From contig JANFOG010000004.1 in assembly GCA_024336345.1 (NCBI GenBank), positions 3,100,001-3,164,000 on the forward strand: DNA of 64,000 nucleotides, written 5' to 3'. Of this stretch, positions 10,076-19,919 are shown one piece after another. Below the pieces are notes generated by a model. The model saw nothing but the letters and a program-made list of their open reading frames with translations. It was not told the DNA's origin and searched no databases. Source of the stretch: Mariannaea sp. PMI_226 (Eukaryota; Ascomycota; Sordariomycetes; Hypocreales; Nectriaceae). A program made the position numbers and the translations under genes. Position 1 is the stretch's first letter. The number at the start of each line of letters is the position of its first letter.

Positions 10076-12311
10076 TTTTCCTTTGTTGTCTTGGAAATCG
10101 AACTGTGAGTTTTGCTGTGAGTGTGTAGTTTAGGCTTTCCTGATGAAATATCGCTTGAATTATGATATTACTTGGGAGGTAAACTGCAGATATAATTTAT
10201 ATCAATTGCTCCTATCTTTGGTGTTTATGGTTTTGTAAGCATACGTCTGTTTTTCGTCATTGGTATGCTGCTAGGGCGTAATTGCACGGTGTGGTGGTAA
10301 GACACGAGTGCCTGACTATGTCGTCCTTAGGGCGTCGTTAATTTGATTACTTATCAACTTACTTCGAAGCATCCTGATTGGACCAGATGAGCAACGGTGT
10401 CGAACTTTACTGAATGCTTAGTCCTCATGCTACAGGGGAGGGAATCAAATCCTTATTGAGATCAACATATGCATGGCACTGGCCGCGCCCTTTGGCAGAA
10501 GTTGGAGAACATGCACAATGACATAAATGACGATTTTGTGCTGTGCCGTGCCGTGCCGTTTTATCCGGCCTATCTGGTCAAGGGGCCGCCGGCATGCTAC
10601 CTACTAATACGAAAATAACGATGCATGTTCGGCAGTTAATTTTATTTTAGTGTATTTATCATCAATCTAATTGATATACGATGGGTCGAGTTGTGCTGTA
10701 CTGTACGTTGAGGCTCTTGTATCACCGGCGGTAAAACTATACCTGGGGAGGATCTGACATATTCCTTTAAGCTAGCTACAGCTCTTTAATACTGCTTGAT
10801 AATCACTTCTACTTTTCCATCCTGGTCAAACTTGTCGACATCAGGCAAACACACCTCATTGTTTCCCGCGGCAACAAACGATATAGTTGTTCATAAGAAG
10901 TAGGGGTTCACTAGGGCAGAAGAGGGCATTGAGGTGCACAGAGGAGCAAAGATACTGCATCCTTTTTTTCCAACCAGGCACCCTCTACATTTAATCACTC
11001 ATTCTTAGAACCTCTTTGATCAGCTTCAGCACTGGCAGCTATGGACCTCCATGCAAGAGAAGGAACTTATTATGCCTACACAGGCTCCCAGAATTATTCT
11101 ATTGACTGCAGGTACCCATCAGCTCTGCTGCTTAGATTCCTCTAATATTGGTGATACTGGAGTGATAAAGATAATAATTGACAACGATCGCCGTATGCAG
11201 ACTTATTTTAGACTGTGCTGAATATTGTGTTGATAACTTGCCCCTCAAAAGAGCTAACATGTACCGTCCACGTCGCATCAACGACTTGTCATTCCAGCCC
11301 ACTGGCTTCGAGAACCATAGTCCTACGCAAACGATACGCATCCCGACCACAGAATGCCCTCGGCCGTTTCTACGGTTAAGGCCGGACAGAAAAACCATTC
11401 AAAAAGCTGAGAAGCTCGAGGAAAACTCCAAAAATATCAATGACAATTAACTCCATGTAGTGTGACATGCCTCAGCCGATACTAACACATCATGCTAGAG
11501 TGTTAACATGGTGCAATTTTCAGGTACCTCTCCGAATATATTGTAACGTGCGCAGATAGCATCATCGAACATCTTTTCGCGAATAGCACTGCCATATTTG
11601 CTAGCCAAGGCTTGACGACCTATACTTTAGAATCAATTAGGGTGCCACCATTTCCAAGTATCGTATGGCTAGATCACGGCAAATATCCGTTGGTTGGGAG
11701 TAAATTTGGGTCCGAGTGGTTGCTATTGGAAGACAAAATGTAAGTTGTTGGTCGTTAGCTGTTAGTTGTTGGGTTGTGGTCTGTTGGATGCTAGATGTTG
11801 GTTGCGGGCTGTTGACTTTAGGCAACCAGTTATCAACTCTTTCTAATAGCTAGTCACATACTCCATCCCGTTCCATTATACAAGTTAAGGTAGCGTAGCA
11901 TGTAGCTTGGTTCAACAAGAAAAAGGGCCTCCATATTGGTTTCACCTCTCATGTGAGGAGGGAGGCTGAAACGGAACATGGATTGGATACCATACCAATA
12001 ATCGAGATTCGGAAGAGTGGCAACTCGCATATACGAGTTTACACCTTCCACATGTCTTAATGTCAGCCAATGCCATCGCTGCCTAATTTCTGCACCCCAC
12101 CTCCCTTTTCGCCAACATGATCTGTAGGATACTCAGGTGCGGCACATAGTAATACTGGTACAAATCATATGAACTTTCTCGCCGCTCCACATCTCTCTAT
12201 TCTTTATTTTACACTCACCCTTTTACCCTCACTTTCTTACCTACCTTTGGTTTCTATTCTCTCCGCAAGAATAAGGCAGGTCTGGCCTCGAGCACGTTTG
12301 GGGACGTCTTG
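10076..12311. other. 2.2-kb intergenic region with weak ORFs
   Basis: Two open stretches look slightly protein-like but stay unassigned: 11178..11450 on the plus strand (from the ATG at 11259 it reads MYRPRRINDLSFQPTGFE) and 11854..12051 on the minus strand (containing LPNLDYWYGIQSMFRFSL). A T/G-rich degenerate repeat sits at 11738..11815. The segment 12180..12300 is strongly pyrimidine-rich and is probably the core promoter of the next gene. Confidence 0.45.
11738..11815. repeat. degenerate TTG-rich minisatellite
   Basis: Several imperfect copies of a unit like GTTGTTGG or TGTTAGTTGTTGGG follow one another. It is short, impure and of no evident function. Confidence 0.5.
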
Positions 12312-12744
12312 ATGCTGACCTCTTCTAGTGTGAGCAGCCATGAGTACAGCTCTGACCGTCAGCTACACAGGGCTGGCTGAGCATCTGTTCTAGGACATTT
12401 CTCTCAATGGCGTCCTTGACAGAACCTCCATCCTGCCCGTAGTTGAACCCTGGGCTAGCATGTATGTTGATGCTATTCTAGATAATAGGCTCGGCGATGC
12501 TGTTTGGGCACGGTATCATATAGACGGGGGAGTGCAAAATGGCATTATTGATGGGTCAAATCAAACTGTGCTTGAGAGCATTGAAGAGTATGCGATTGGA
12601 TATAGAGTGAATTCGCCAGAGCAGTATTTTGAGGCTCTACCATTCTATGAGAAAACCAGCACCAAGGACGGACACCCTGATGTGACTGAGCTTATTTTGA
12701 ACGCTGCTTCCACAACCGCCACTGCAGATGACACTGAACTATGA
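12312..12744 (+). CDS. small two-exon gene, unknown function
   Basis: Exon 1 is 12312..12329 (MLTSSS) and exon 2 is 12394..12744. The 64-base intron has a GTGAGC donor and a TTCTAG acceptor. Together they give 122 residues. Exon 2 reads DISLNGVLDRTSILPVVEP, then MYVDAILDNRLGDAVWARYH and SIEEYAIGYRVNSPEQYFEA, an acidic soluble protein with good codon regularity, ending in a low-complexity Ala/Thr/Asp tail. An unusually clean pyrimidine-rich promoter tract (12180..12300) lies just upstream. Read without splicing, the same frame would hit TAG at 12391, so the intron decides between a gene and a broken one. I do not recognise the family. Confidence 0.5.
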
Positions 12745-14336
12745 AATATGTGGAGGGCAATCTGTTGAAGTTTGTATTATTCCACTTAGGTTCGTGCTGG
12801 CTTGATACAATATTTGAATGCTGGACATGGGAATGGAATCTATTTTAAGCATCATAGTTCTTGTTTCGATGAAAGGTCTTCTGCCTTTGTATGGCCTGGA
12901 TAGGGGCGAGATACTCCATCACTAATCGAATTACTCACATTTAGCGTCCCTTGCACCAAAGGTCATTTTTAGTGATAAGAATTGTTGGAAATGAATTTGC
13001 GTTCTAGGCACACCGAGGACATGGACATAATATTAGGTTATCAACGAACTAAGTAATCGCGGTCATGGATTAGTAGCAATAGATACCATGTACGTCTTTA
13101 TTTAGGCCGCAGTCTAGTGAAAGCAATTGGTGGACACATGGGTCCTACTTCAAAAGAGACAGGCATTGGTAGTGCCAGGGAGAAAAGGGCTTTTATGAAT
13201 ATCATCAATGTAAATAGGTATACCTATTTAATTATCTCGTGTAGTTTCAAGGGTGCCTCTTCCCGTGTTCAGAGTAGTTGGCGTACTATATAATTATGTA
13301 AACGAAGAAGGCTGCTTGCTGATCAGAACCGATCTGTTTTAGAGGCAGCTCTCCTTCGTATTGCTTGTATCTAATTAGGTAAAACGTATGCTTTTTCTTC
13401 TATTTCTTCCCATTGCCATTCCAACTCACTACTTGTGATGGTCAATTTTTGCCAAAAAATTGTTGCAGGTTCGTGTGCCATCTGATCGAATCCGATTTCC
13501 AGTTGCTGTTCTTATAGCTACTTGGATTTCACAAGTCGCAATCTATCTATTCTCTTCCCAAAGGAGACAGGACGCCTCCGAGAATCAGATTCAAAATATT
13601 AAACAAGGAACAACAGTCATGGAGGAAAAGCCGTACAAATCAAATAACTACGTGCAGACGACCTGCGGAAAATCAAGTCTACGAGGAAGTGCAAAAAATT
13701 AAACGACCAAGAGGCGTTGAGAGGGCTACTATAAGCATTGTCCGCTAATGGCCGCCAACATGTGAGAATAACCTCATTGCAAGCTTTCCTGTCACTAGAA
13801 ATTCCTCGCTAGGGTCCGGTCATGACCAAACTTGGGCCAAACCGGATATCAAGTAAGGCGTCAAGAATACTATGGTTCAAATGCATTGATAGTCCACCTC
13901 ACTACCTACCAAGAGATGAGGGTAAGCTCACCACCACCGTTCTCGTCTTGGACATGCCTTTGTGAAATCCGTAATAGTATGGACTTCAGAAAATAGTCCA
14001 AAAACGGAAAGGTGGTAGTCGATAGCCCAGTTACAGTCGCCATCACGTGATTTTGTCAACCTGTGTTGACCACTAATAACCCCTGTCGTATCCAATACGA
14101 GGCGCTAGCTGCTAATCCCTGTCGTATTTCGTATACTGCTGCAGTCAACACAAGACCACAAAGAGTCACAGTCTCACCAGCCATCAGCATCCTTGGCTCG
14201 TCAAAGCAATTTCCAAATCTGTACTTTGCCCCGCGAAGAAAAAACGGACAGCAATCTCATATAAATGCATCTTTGATCATGTATAGCACGCGTAGTTGTT
14301 CTCTTTCCATTTCTTCTTTATTATCTGAGTTTCGTA
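12745..14336. other. intergenic, one doubtful ORF
   Basis: An 80-codon open stretch at 13460..13702 holds one hydrophobic span (FPVAVLIATWISQVAIYLFS) directly after a TTGCAG acceptor-like site, but no convincing upstream exon was found. The right end contains the palindrome-rich promoter described separately. Confidence 0.4.
14043..14127. promoter_or_regulatory. palindrome-rich upstream region of the alpha/beta hydrolase gene
   Basis: Within 85 bases there are three separate dyads: TCACGTGA (14043-14050, an extended E-box-like palindrome), GTCAAC-CTGT-GTTGAC (14055-14070) and CGTAT-CCA-ATACG (14087-14099). A 15-base direct repeat, TAACCCCTGTCGTAT at 14077 and TAATCCCTGTCGTAT at 14113, overlaps the third. 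They lie 210-295 bases before the ATG at 14337, a normal position for upstream activating sites. Their use as binding sites is inference. Confidence 0.5.
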
Positions 14337-15347
14337 ATGTTTATGCAACCTAGACGAGTGCTAGCACTCTCCAATCCTCTTATCCGCACAATGACAACAA
14401 GTGCGCGCGACGCCCAGATTTTCAAGCTCCCAGACGGCCGCACCCTGGGCTTCGCCGAGTATGGTGCCCCGGATGGGTACCCTCTATTCTACTTCCACGG
14501 ATACCCATCCAGCCGTCTAGAGGCCGGCCCCTTAGAGTCCATAGCCCGCCGATACGGCTTCCGCGTCCTCGCCTTGGACCGTCCCGGCTTCGGCCTCTCG
14601 TCGCCGCAGCCCCGCCACCAGTTCCGAGACTGGCCGGAGGATGTCCGGGCTTTTGCCAGGGGTATGGATATCCACCGCTTTGCCGTCCTCGGCCTATCTG
14701 GGGGAGGGCCGTTCGCCTTGGCTTGCGCGCGCTTCCTTCCGCCCGAAATGCTCACCGGCGTCGGGCTCTTCGCGAGCGGGCCGCATTGGGCTGCTGGTCG
14801 TCACCACATGACGTGGATCCGGCGAGTTCTGAGCCAATGGTCCGTGTATGCACCGTCAAGCTTGGTGGTTGCCATGGACATGCTTGTGGGCTTCTGGAAG
14901 TGGATCATATCCACCAACTTTGTCACCAAGAGACTCGATAGATGGCTTGAATCAGCCAAAGAGAAAAAGAAAAAGGGTGAGAACTTAATCGAGGACGAGC
15001 ATGTGGCAGGGTGGTTGGAGGATCGGCCAGTTGCCGAGAAGAGGGAAGCTCTCACTCAAATACTCCTCCAAGAGCCATTCCGACAAGGCTCCAGAGCGAC
15101 AGTTCATGAAGCAGTGCTCTTATCAGCGCAGGATTGGGGCTTCAAGCTTGAAGATGTCGATTTTAACGAAGTCAAGATCTGGCACGGAGCGAAGGACGTC
15201 AATGCCCCCATAGCCGCTATCCGGTACATCGCAGAAAGACTGCCTCACTGTACTCTTCATGAGTTCCCTGATGATACGCATTATACCATGTGGAAATACC
15301 TCGAAGGGGTGTTGAAGGAACTTGTACCGAAAGAGAAGGAGGTCTGA
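14337..15347 (+). CDS. alpha/beta hydrolase
   Basis: An intronless 336-residue protein. The first 20 or so residues (MFMQPRRVLALSNPLIRTMT) are basic and free of acidic residues, as in a mitochondrial presequence; a cytosolic form could start at Met19. The fold shows in order: FYFHGYPSSR (oxyanion-hole HG motif, about residues 52-60), VLALDRPGFGLSSP, the nucleophile elbow GLSGGGPFALA with Ser121, the acid region WHGAKDVNAPIAA, and the terminal histidine in PDDTHYTMWKYL. All members of a Ser-Asp-His triad are therefore present. The lid is a basic segment with a lysine run (AKEKKKKGE). Substrate is unknown. The promoter is rich in palindromes, suggesting regulation by dimeric factors. Confidence 0.87.
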   Translation: MFMQPRRVLALSNPLIRTMTTSARDAQIFKLPDGRTLGFAEYGAPDGYPLFYFHGYPSSRLEAGPLESIARRYGFRVLALDRPGFGLSSPQPRHQFRDWPEDVRAFARGMDIHRFAVLGLSGGGPFALACARFLPPEMLTGVGLFASGPHWAAGRHHMTWIRRVLSQWSVYAPSSLVVAMDMLVGFWKWIISTNFVTKRLDRWLESAKEKKKKGENLIEDEHVAGWLEDRPVAEKREALTQILLQEPFRQGSRATVHEAVLLSAQDWGFKLEDVDFNEVKIWHGAKDVNAPIAAIRYIAERLPHCTLHEFPDDTHYTMWKYLEGVLKELVPKEKEV

Positions 15348-15776
15348 GGACTTGTGTGTGAGTTCACAGATGCGTCTTAACAATTTCTTTTGTTCCTGGG
15401 CGAATACACGGGCTCTCTTGGTTTTTTATTCTTCCTGTACCACCATAATTCTCACCTCTGTTTAGACTATCAACATCCCACATCATAGAAAACATTATAC
15501 TTAGATGGCATATTGGCATCCATTGTATTTTAGACGGCTCACTCATGTATTCAATTGGCCCAGACACCACGGCAGCTGTCCATGTCCATGATAGATGATG
15601 GACCTGTGGGCCACTATTAATCCGCGGCTAACTAGTGATAGTGCTTATCCGATGAATGCAACGCAATCAATTAGAACGCGTAGCTGTCCAACATGCATCC
15701 GTACGTACTTCATTTCAATAATATGCATAATTGCGGCTTCTGATCACAGCAAAGCCTACACTTGGCAAATGATAGC
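15348..15776. other. convergent intergenic spacer
   Basis: This is the 3' flank of the hydrolase and of the small minus-strand gene. No gene is seen. Confidence 0.5.
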
Positions 15777-16099
15777 CTAAACAAGCTGGGAACAGTGGCC
15801 ACCATAATACAGTGCCCAATGATGATTCCCTGTCCTAAAACCTTTCGTTGAGCCAAATGCCAACGCGTCCCGATCTTCGACCTTGACCGTCCAGCCATCA
15901 TTAACGAGGGCTTCAGATTGCTTCTGAGCCGAAGCTACATCTGCATTTGCCCAAAAACTCATGAGCCCATTTTTTTCCGACTCGGGTCATCCCTTATCTG
16001 CATTCCAAGATGCATGGCCCCTCGTTTGCCGTTCTCCGACCCAATCATAAGGACATGTGGGAGTTCGCCGCGGGGAACTTGTTTTGCCGGCATCATCAT
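15777..16099 (-). pseudogene. small unknown gene with an apparent one-base frameshift
   Basis: Two adjoining minus-strand ORFs look like halves of one protein of about 107 residues. The first, 16099..15959, starts MMMPAKQVPRGELPHVLMIG and reads through MQIRDDPSRKKMGS to a TGA. The second, 15962..15777, overlaps that stop by four bases (ATGA) and reads MSFWANADVASAQKQSEALV, then DALAFGSTKG and HHWALYYGGHC. The break falls just after a run of seven A residues on the coding strand (7 T at 15970-15976). Both halves have coding-like composition. It may be a genuine indel, a homopolymer sequencing error or, less likely, recoding. It is divergent from ACC deaminase, 208 bases apart. No family is recognised. 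Confidence 0.5.
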
Positions 16100-16307
16100 G
16101 ACCGACGATAACCCTCACTTTGGTCCCGGCAGCTGATTGTATTTAATCCTCTCAATTGTCTCTCTGCTGCTTCAATTTCATTTGTACGGTAAGTTTAGAT
16201 CCGATAATTATCTATTTAAGCTTCAATTGAAGAGAACGCTCTCTGGATTTTTTTTTCTAGCTTGCTCAAGTCTTTTTCATCTTATAGAACCACATACACC
16301 TATCACC
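16100..16307. promoter_or_regulatory. divergent intergenic region upstream of ACC deaminase
   Basis: These 208 bases separate the start of the small minus-strand gene from the ACC deaminase start, so they must hold both promoters. The half nearest ACC deaminase is rich in C/T (including a T run at 16250-16257), as in other fungal core promoters. Confidence 0.5.
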
Positions 16308-17426
16308 ATGGCCAATTGTACTCTCCCTGAGCCATTTGCCAGCATTCCAAGGGAGAACTTCCTCTTTGGTCCTTCTCCTATCCAAGAGCTCCCGAGGATG
16401 TCTGCTGCCCTGGGCGGCAAGGTTGGCGTCTTCGCTAAACGCGAGGACTGCAACTCCGGCCTCGCCTACGGCGGGAACAAAGTCCGCAAGCTTGAGTATG
16501 GCCGCATTCTTCCCACCATCAAAAGCGCCGTATCTGTCTCAAACTATCAGATATGCTGACATTCATTTTGCTGCAGATATCTCGCCTCCGAGGCGCTTGC
16601 TCAGGGCTGTGACACTCTTGTGTCCATTGGTGGTGTCCAATCCAACCATACACGCGCTGTTACGGCTGTTGCCAGAAAGCTCGGCCTCAAGGCCGCAACT
16701 GTCCAAGAGCACTGGGTAGACTGGGAAGACCCTGGCTATGAGAAGGTTGGCAATATTCAGCTCTCCCGCCTGATGGGTGGCGACGTCAGACTTGACCCCT
16801 CGAGTTTCGGCATCGAGCACAAGACCACCCTCGCCACGCTCAAGGATGAGATTATCTCCACCGGAGGCAAGCCATATTACATCCCCGCAGGGGCTTCAGA
16901 TCATCCTCTAGGTGGTCTTGGTTTCGCCCGATGGGCATTTGAGGTCGAAGCTCAAGAGAAGGAGCTAGGCGTATTCTTCGATACCATCATTGTGTGTGCC
17001 GTGACTGGCTCGACTTTTGGCGGTATGATTGCTGGCTTCAAGCTCCTTGAAAAGAACGGCTCTCCGAGGCGCAAAATCATTGGCATAGACGCCTCTGGAA
17101 AAGTGCAGCAGACCTTTGACCAAGTGCTCCGCATCGCAAAGTTCACTGGCGAGAAGATTGGTCTGAAGGCAGAGGACATCACAGAGGCCGATGTAGACCT
17201 CAACCCGGATTATAATGCCAAGGTTTACGGCATTCCTGACAAGGAGACCATTGCCGCAATGCGGTTCGGCGCTGAAACAGAAGCGTTCATCACCGATCCA
17301 GTTTACGAGGGCAAGAGTCTGGCGGGCATGATCGACTTGATTAAGTCTGGTAAGATTGCAAACGGCAATGTGTTGTATGCGCATCTGGGAGGCCAGTTGG
17401 CCCTGAATGCTTATTCATCATTGTGA
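16308..17426 (+). CDS. 1-aminocyclopropane-1-carboxylate (ACC) deaminase
   Basis: A PLP-dependent enzyme that splits ACC, the ethylene precursor of plants, into 2-oxobutyrate and ammonia. There are two exons: 16308..16495 and 16577..17426, 345 residues, the family length. The intron (GTATGG to GCTGCAG) lies inside the conserved block: splicing gives [23 protein letters not shown]. Lys58 in GGNK is the PLP lysine, and [11 protein letters not shown] carries the catalytic serine. The glutamate of [15 protein letters not shown] and the leucine of [11 protein letters not shown] match residues that separate ACC deaminases from D-cysteine desulfhydrases. The frame continues open 31 bases or so into the intron before stopping, so an intronless model would be wrong. 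In fungi it is linked with plant association or with use of ACC as nitrogen; which holds here is unknown. Confidence 0.94.
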
Positions 17427-18808
17427 GAAAGCGTCAGGAAACATGGGCTATTGACCATAATGAAGCACAGATAAACGGGATTATAATATTACACAATAGC
17501 TATGTGGGGGGAGGATCCTTCTTTCACATATCTGGAACATTCTCAGTGCTTTTAAAACCATTGATCTAATTAGAAGTCATTATGAACAGTTGAATGCCAA
17601 TTGCACCAGCTGTTCCTTTCTTTATGGTGACTTCATTCTCCGTACATAGTCACAGGTCCTGGAACACACTCTATCTCACCGCCACCGTAATTTCTTTAAA
17701 GACATCATGCTCTACTAAAGTAGCGACTACAAAGTGTGTCCACCAACCCAGTATCAAATGTCTAGGAACCATGGTAGACATCGGATTTGTTTGCAAGTCC
17801 ACACAGTGACCAATGACGCAAATTCCGACGAGTATTAGATAAAAAAGAGGAGCTATTAGACGACAAGATGCAAAATTGCAACCTGAGTAGGAAGAAGAAG
17901 AAGCTGCTGGCTGACCAAATCATTGGTCTAGAGTTTGTGTTATTGTGTAATGTGATGGACCCTCTGGGTTAGAAATATAGTGCTATCAGAATTTAGGGCG
18001 AGACGATGTGCATATTGGCTTGGATGGTGAGGTACTGTAAGAATCGATTATATATTTTTAAGAAAGCAATAACTTTGAGGGCCAGAGTGATGTGATTTAA
18101 TCTGCAAGAAGGACTGTCTTAGAGTGCAATAGACGGAGGACAGTAGAATAAAAGCGGCAGGCTTGTTTTCGAATTACCCAATTCAAAATCTCAATATCTT
18201 AGCTAGACCTAGCCTCGCTAATTAAGCCTTGGTATCCTGATAATCCCGCTGTGGATGATTAGAATCTTCTAGAGCTGAGAGATGACGTGATAAAGCGGTA
18301 TTGTAAATGGCATTGCGTGAAGATTTGCAGTGATTTTTAGAAGCCAAGTTCCCAGTCGTTAACTGTGATCACATTTCGGAAAGTCTCGATCTCAAGTATG
18401 TATATATCTGAACAATAATGTGCTGATATTTTTCTGAAAGAGGATAAGTCTGGTATTATTGCAAAACCAGGGGTTGAAAATGTGGAGTGTGTGGATAGAC
18501 TTGAAGAGGTCAATAGTATATAGCATTTACATTATTTTTGTCCTCTCAATAAAGATTATTGCATACAGTGGGATGTGGATTCATCCAGGATCAAAAATGG
18601 ACCGGAGTGCATTGTAGACATGGCGTGCGACAAATACCATGCATGTACTTAAGTGCCTTGGTATTTGCTATAGGTAGATTTAGCTAACCACTCCTCCAGA
18701 CCCTTCCATTTGTTCCAAGATGAAAAAAAAGAACAAACCAACTATTTACCAATGCTAATATTCCTTTGGTTAGCGGTTGCCCTCCTCAATATGGTTTTGT
18801 GAGTGACT
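17427..18808. other. 1.4-kb AT-rich intergenic region
   Basis: No credible ORF is seen. Many TATA-like and A/T runs are present. No repeat family was recognised. Confidence 0.5.
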
Positions 18809-19919
18809 TTACCTAAGGCTGGCGACTGAATCTGCCAGCTGGTTTATTCTTCTGCTAGTGAGGTGGCTATCGATCTTGGTGATAATCACCTGGAATTGTT
18901 CTCCCTCCGGCATTGGCTTTCCATAAATTTGCGGGTCACGCAACAATTGTTCTCGGATTTCCTTCCCTTGGGTAAGTGAGACACGGGAATCCTCTTCACT
19001 TAGGGTGTCATGTCAACTACTCACGGGAGAAAACGTCTGCGAGTCCCTGCACAATGACGGGGTCGCCGTCCTTGTGGCGCTTTAGAGCGAGCAACATAGC
19101 TGCCACGGGAAGAGCCCAACGGCCTCCCAAACATACTTTCCCTAGCGCAATGGCCTTTCCGACTTCGACCTCGGTTGTGGGCGTAATATCGGTCGATAGA
19201 TGGAACGACCAGCGAAGATTGTCGACTCTCGTGGGCAAATACTTCCACTCCTCTTTATCTCCTAACTCTGGGTATAGGTTAAATAAGCCGAGGTCTATAA
19301 TTCTTTCTATGGTTGTCTGGGCACATTTTCCCTGGATATCTAGATCCCCCTGTGAAAGATATTCGCCATAATAACGGTCACCAGGCCCTGTGCGTATTTC
19401 GTGGAGGGCTTTCAGATTCTTTTTCGGGTGTTGCATCGTATCGGCATATCCGACAAATACCTCGATGATTTCCATCTCATTAATGAATGTCCCTTCAGGT
19501 AGCTTGGTTGTATCAAGAATCAAAAGGGAGATTTTTGATAGCTTAGATGCGTTATACTTGCAACGGTGCCTGTGCAGTCCATAGTGTAAGGCAAAAAGCA
19601 ATGAGCTGGTCCAGCTGATGAGATTGCAATCTCGCTCATGGTGTGACATCCACCACAAATGCTCATTGAGAATTTCTGCAGCCTTACGCGGGGGGATGCT
19701 GAATAAATCCTGCAATTTGCTTGGGCTGCCGTAACTCGATGCAGACGGAATGACGTGGTCAAGCGTAGTTATCCCTGCCGTATTGGGGGTATTGACACGG
19801 AAAAGATATCTTGGAACTTTATTCTCCCTGAATAATGGCATCCGATCGCGTTGCAATGGTTTCGGCTGGAACGGAAGTGGTGCCCGGAGGGAAGGAGTCT
19901 CAGTCTTGGGCGCAGCCAT
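18809..19919 (-). CDS. fungal DUF7587-type protein with a displaced C-terminal tail
   Basis: The main frame runs from the ATG at 19919 (MAAPKTETPSLRAPLPF) to a TAG at 19019..19017, 300 residues. An in-frame Met at 20162 exists, but the 81 residues it adds look non-coding. The block PRYLFRVNTPNTAG, then NEHLWWMSHHERDCNLISWT and SLLFALHYGLHR, resembles the widespread fungal DUF7587 family; function is unknown. Downstream, 18993..18809 in another frame encodes a convincing tail (DSRVSLTQGKEIREQLLRD to INQLADSVASLR, TAA at 18811). The natural joins give an intron of only 31 bases (GTGAGT donor) or 43 bases (weak GTTTTC donor). Either an ultrashort intron, a frameshift or a relic would explain it. 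Confidence 0.6.

Noticed and set aside
11854..12051. minus-strand ORF containing LPNLDYWYGIQSMFRFSL
   Set aside because: It looks protein-like but has no suitable start, partner exon or recognised family; kept only as a note in the gap description.
12340..12393. premature stop (TAG at 12391) suggesting a pseudogene
   Set aside because: The TAG is the last three bases of a well-formed intron acceptor, so a spliced gene explains it better.
16137..16559. 140-residue plus-strand ORF at the start of ACC deaminase
   Set aside because: It contains the real start at 16308 but adds leader sequence and intron; the in-frame extension ends in the intron.
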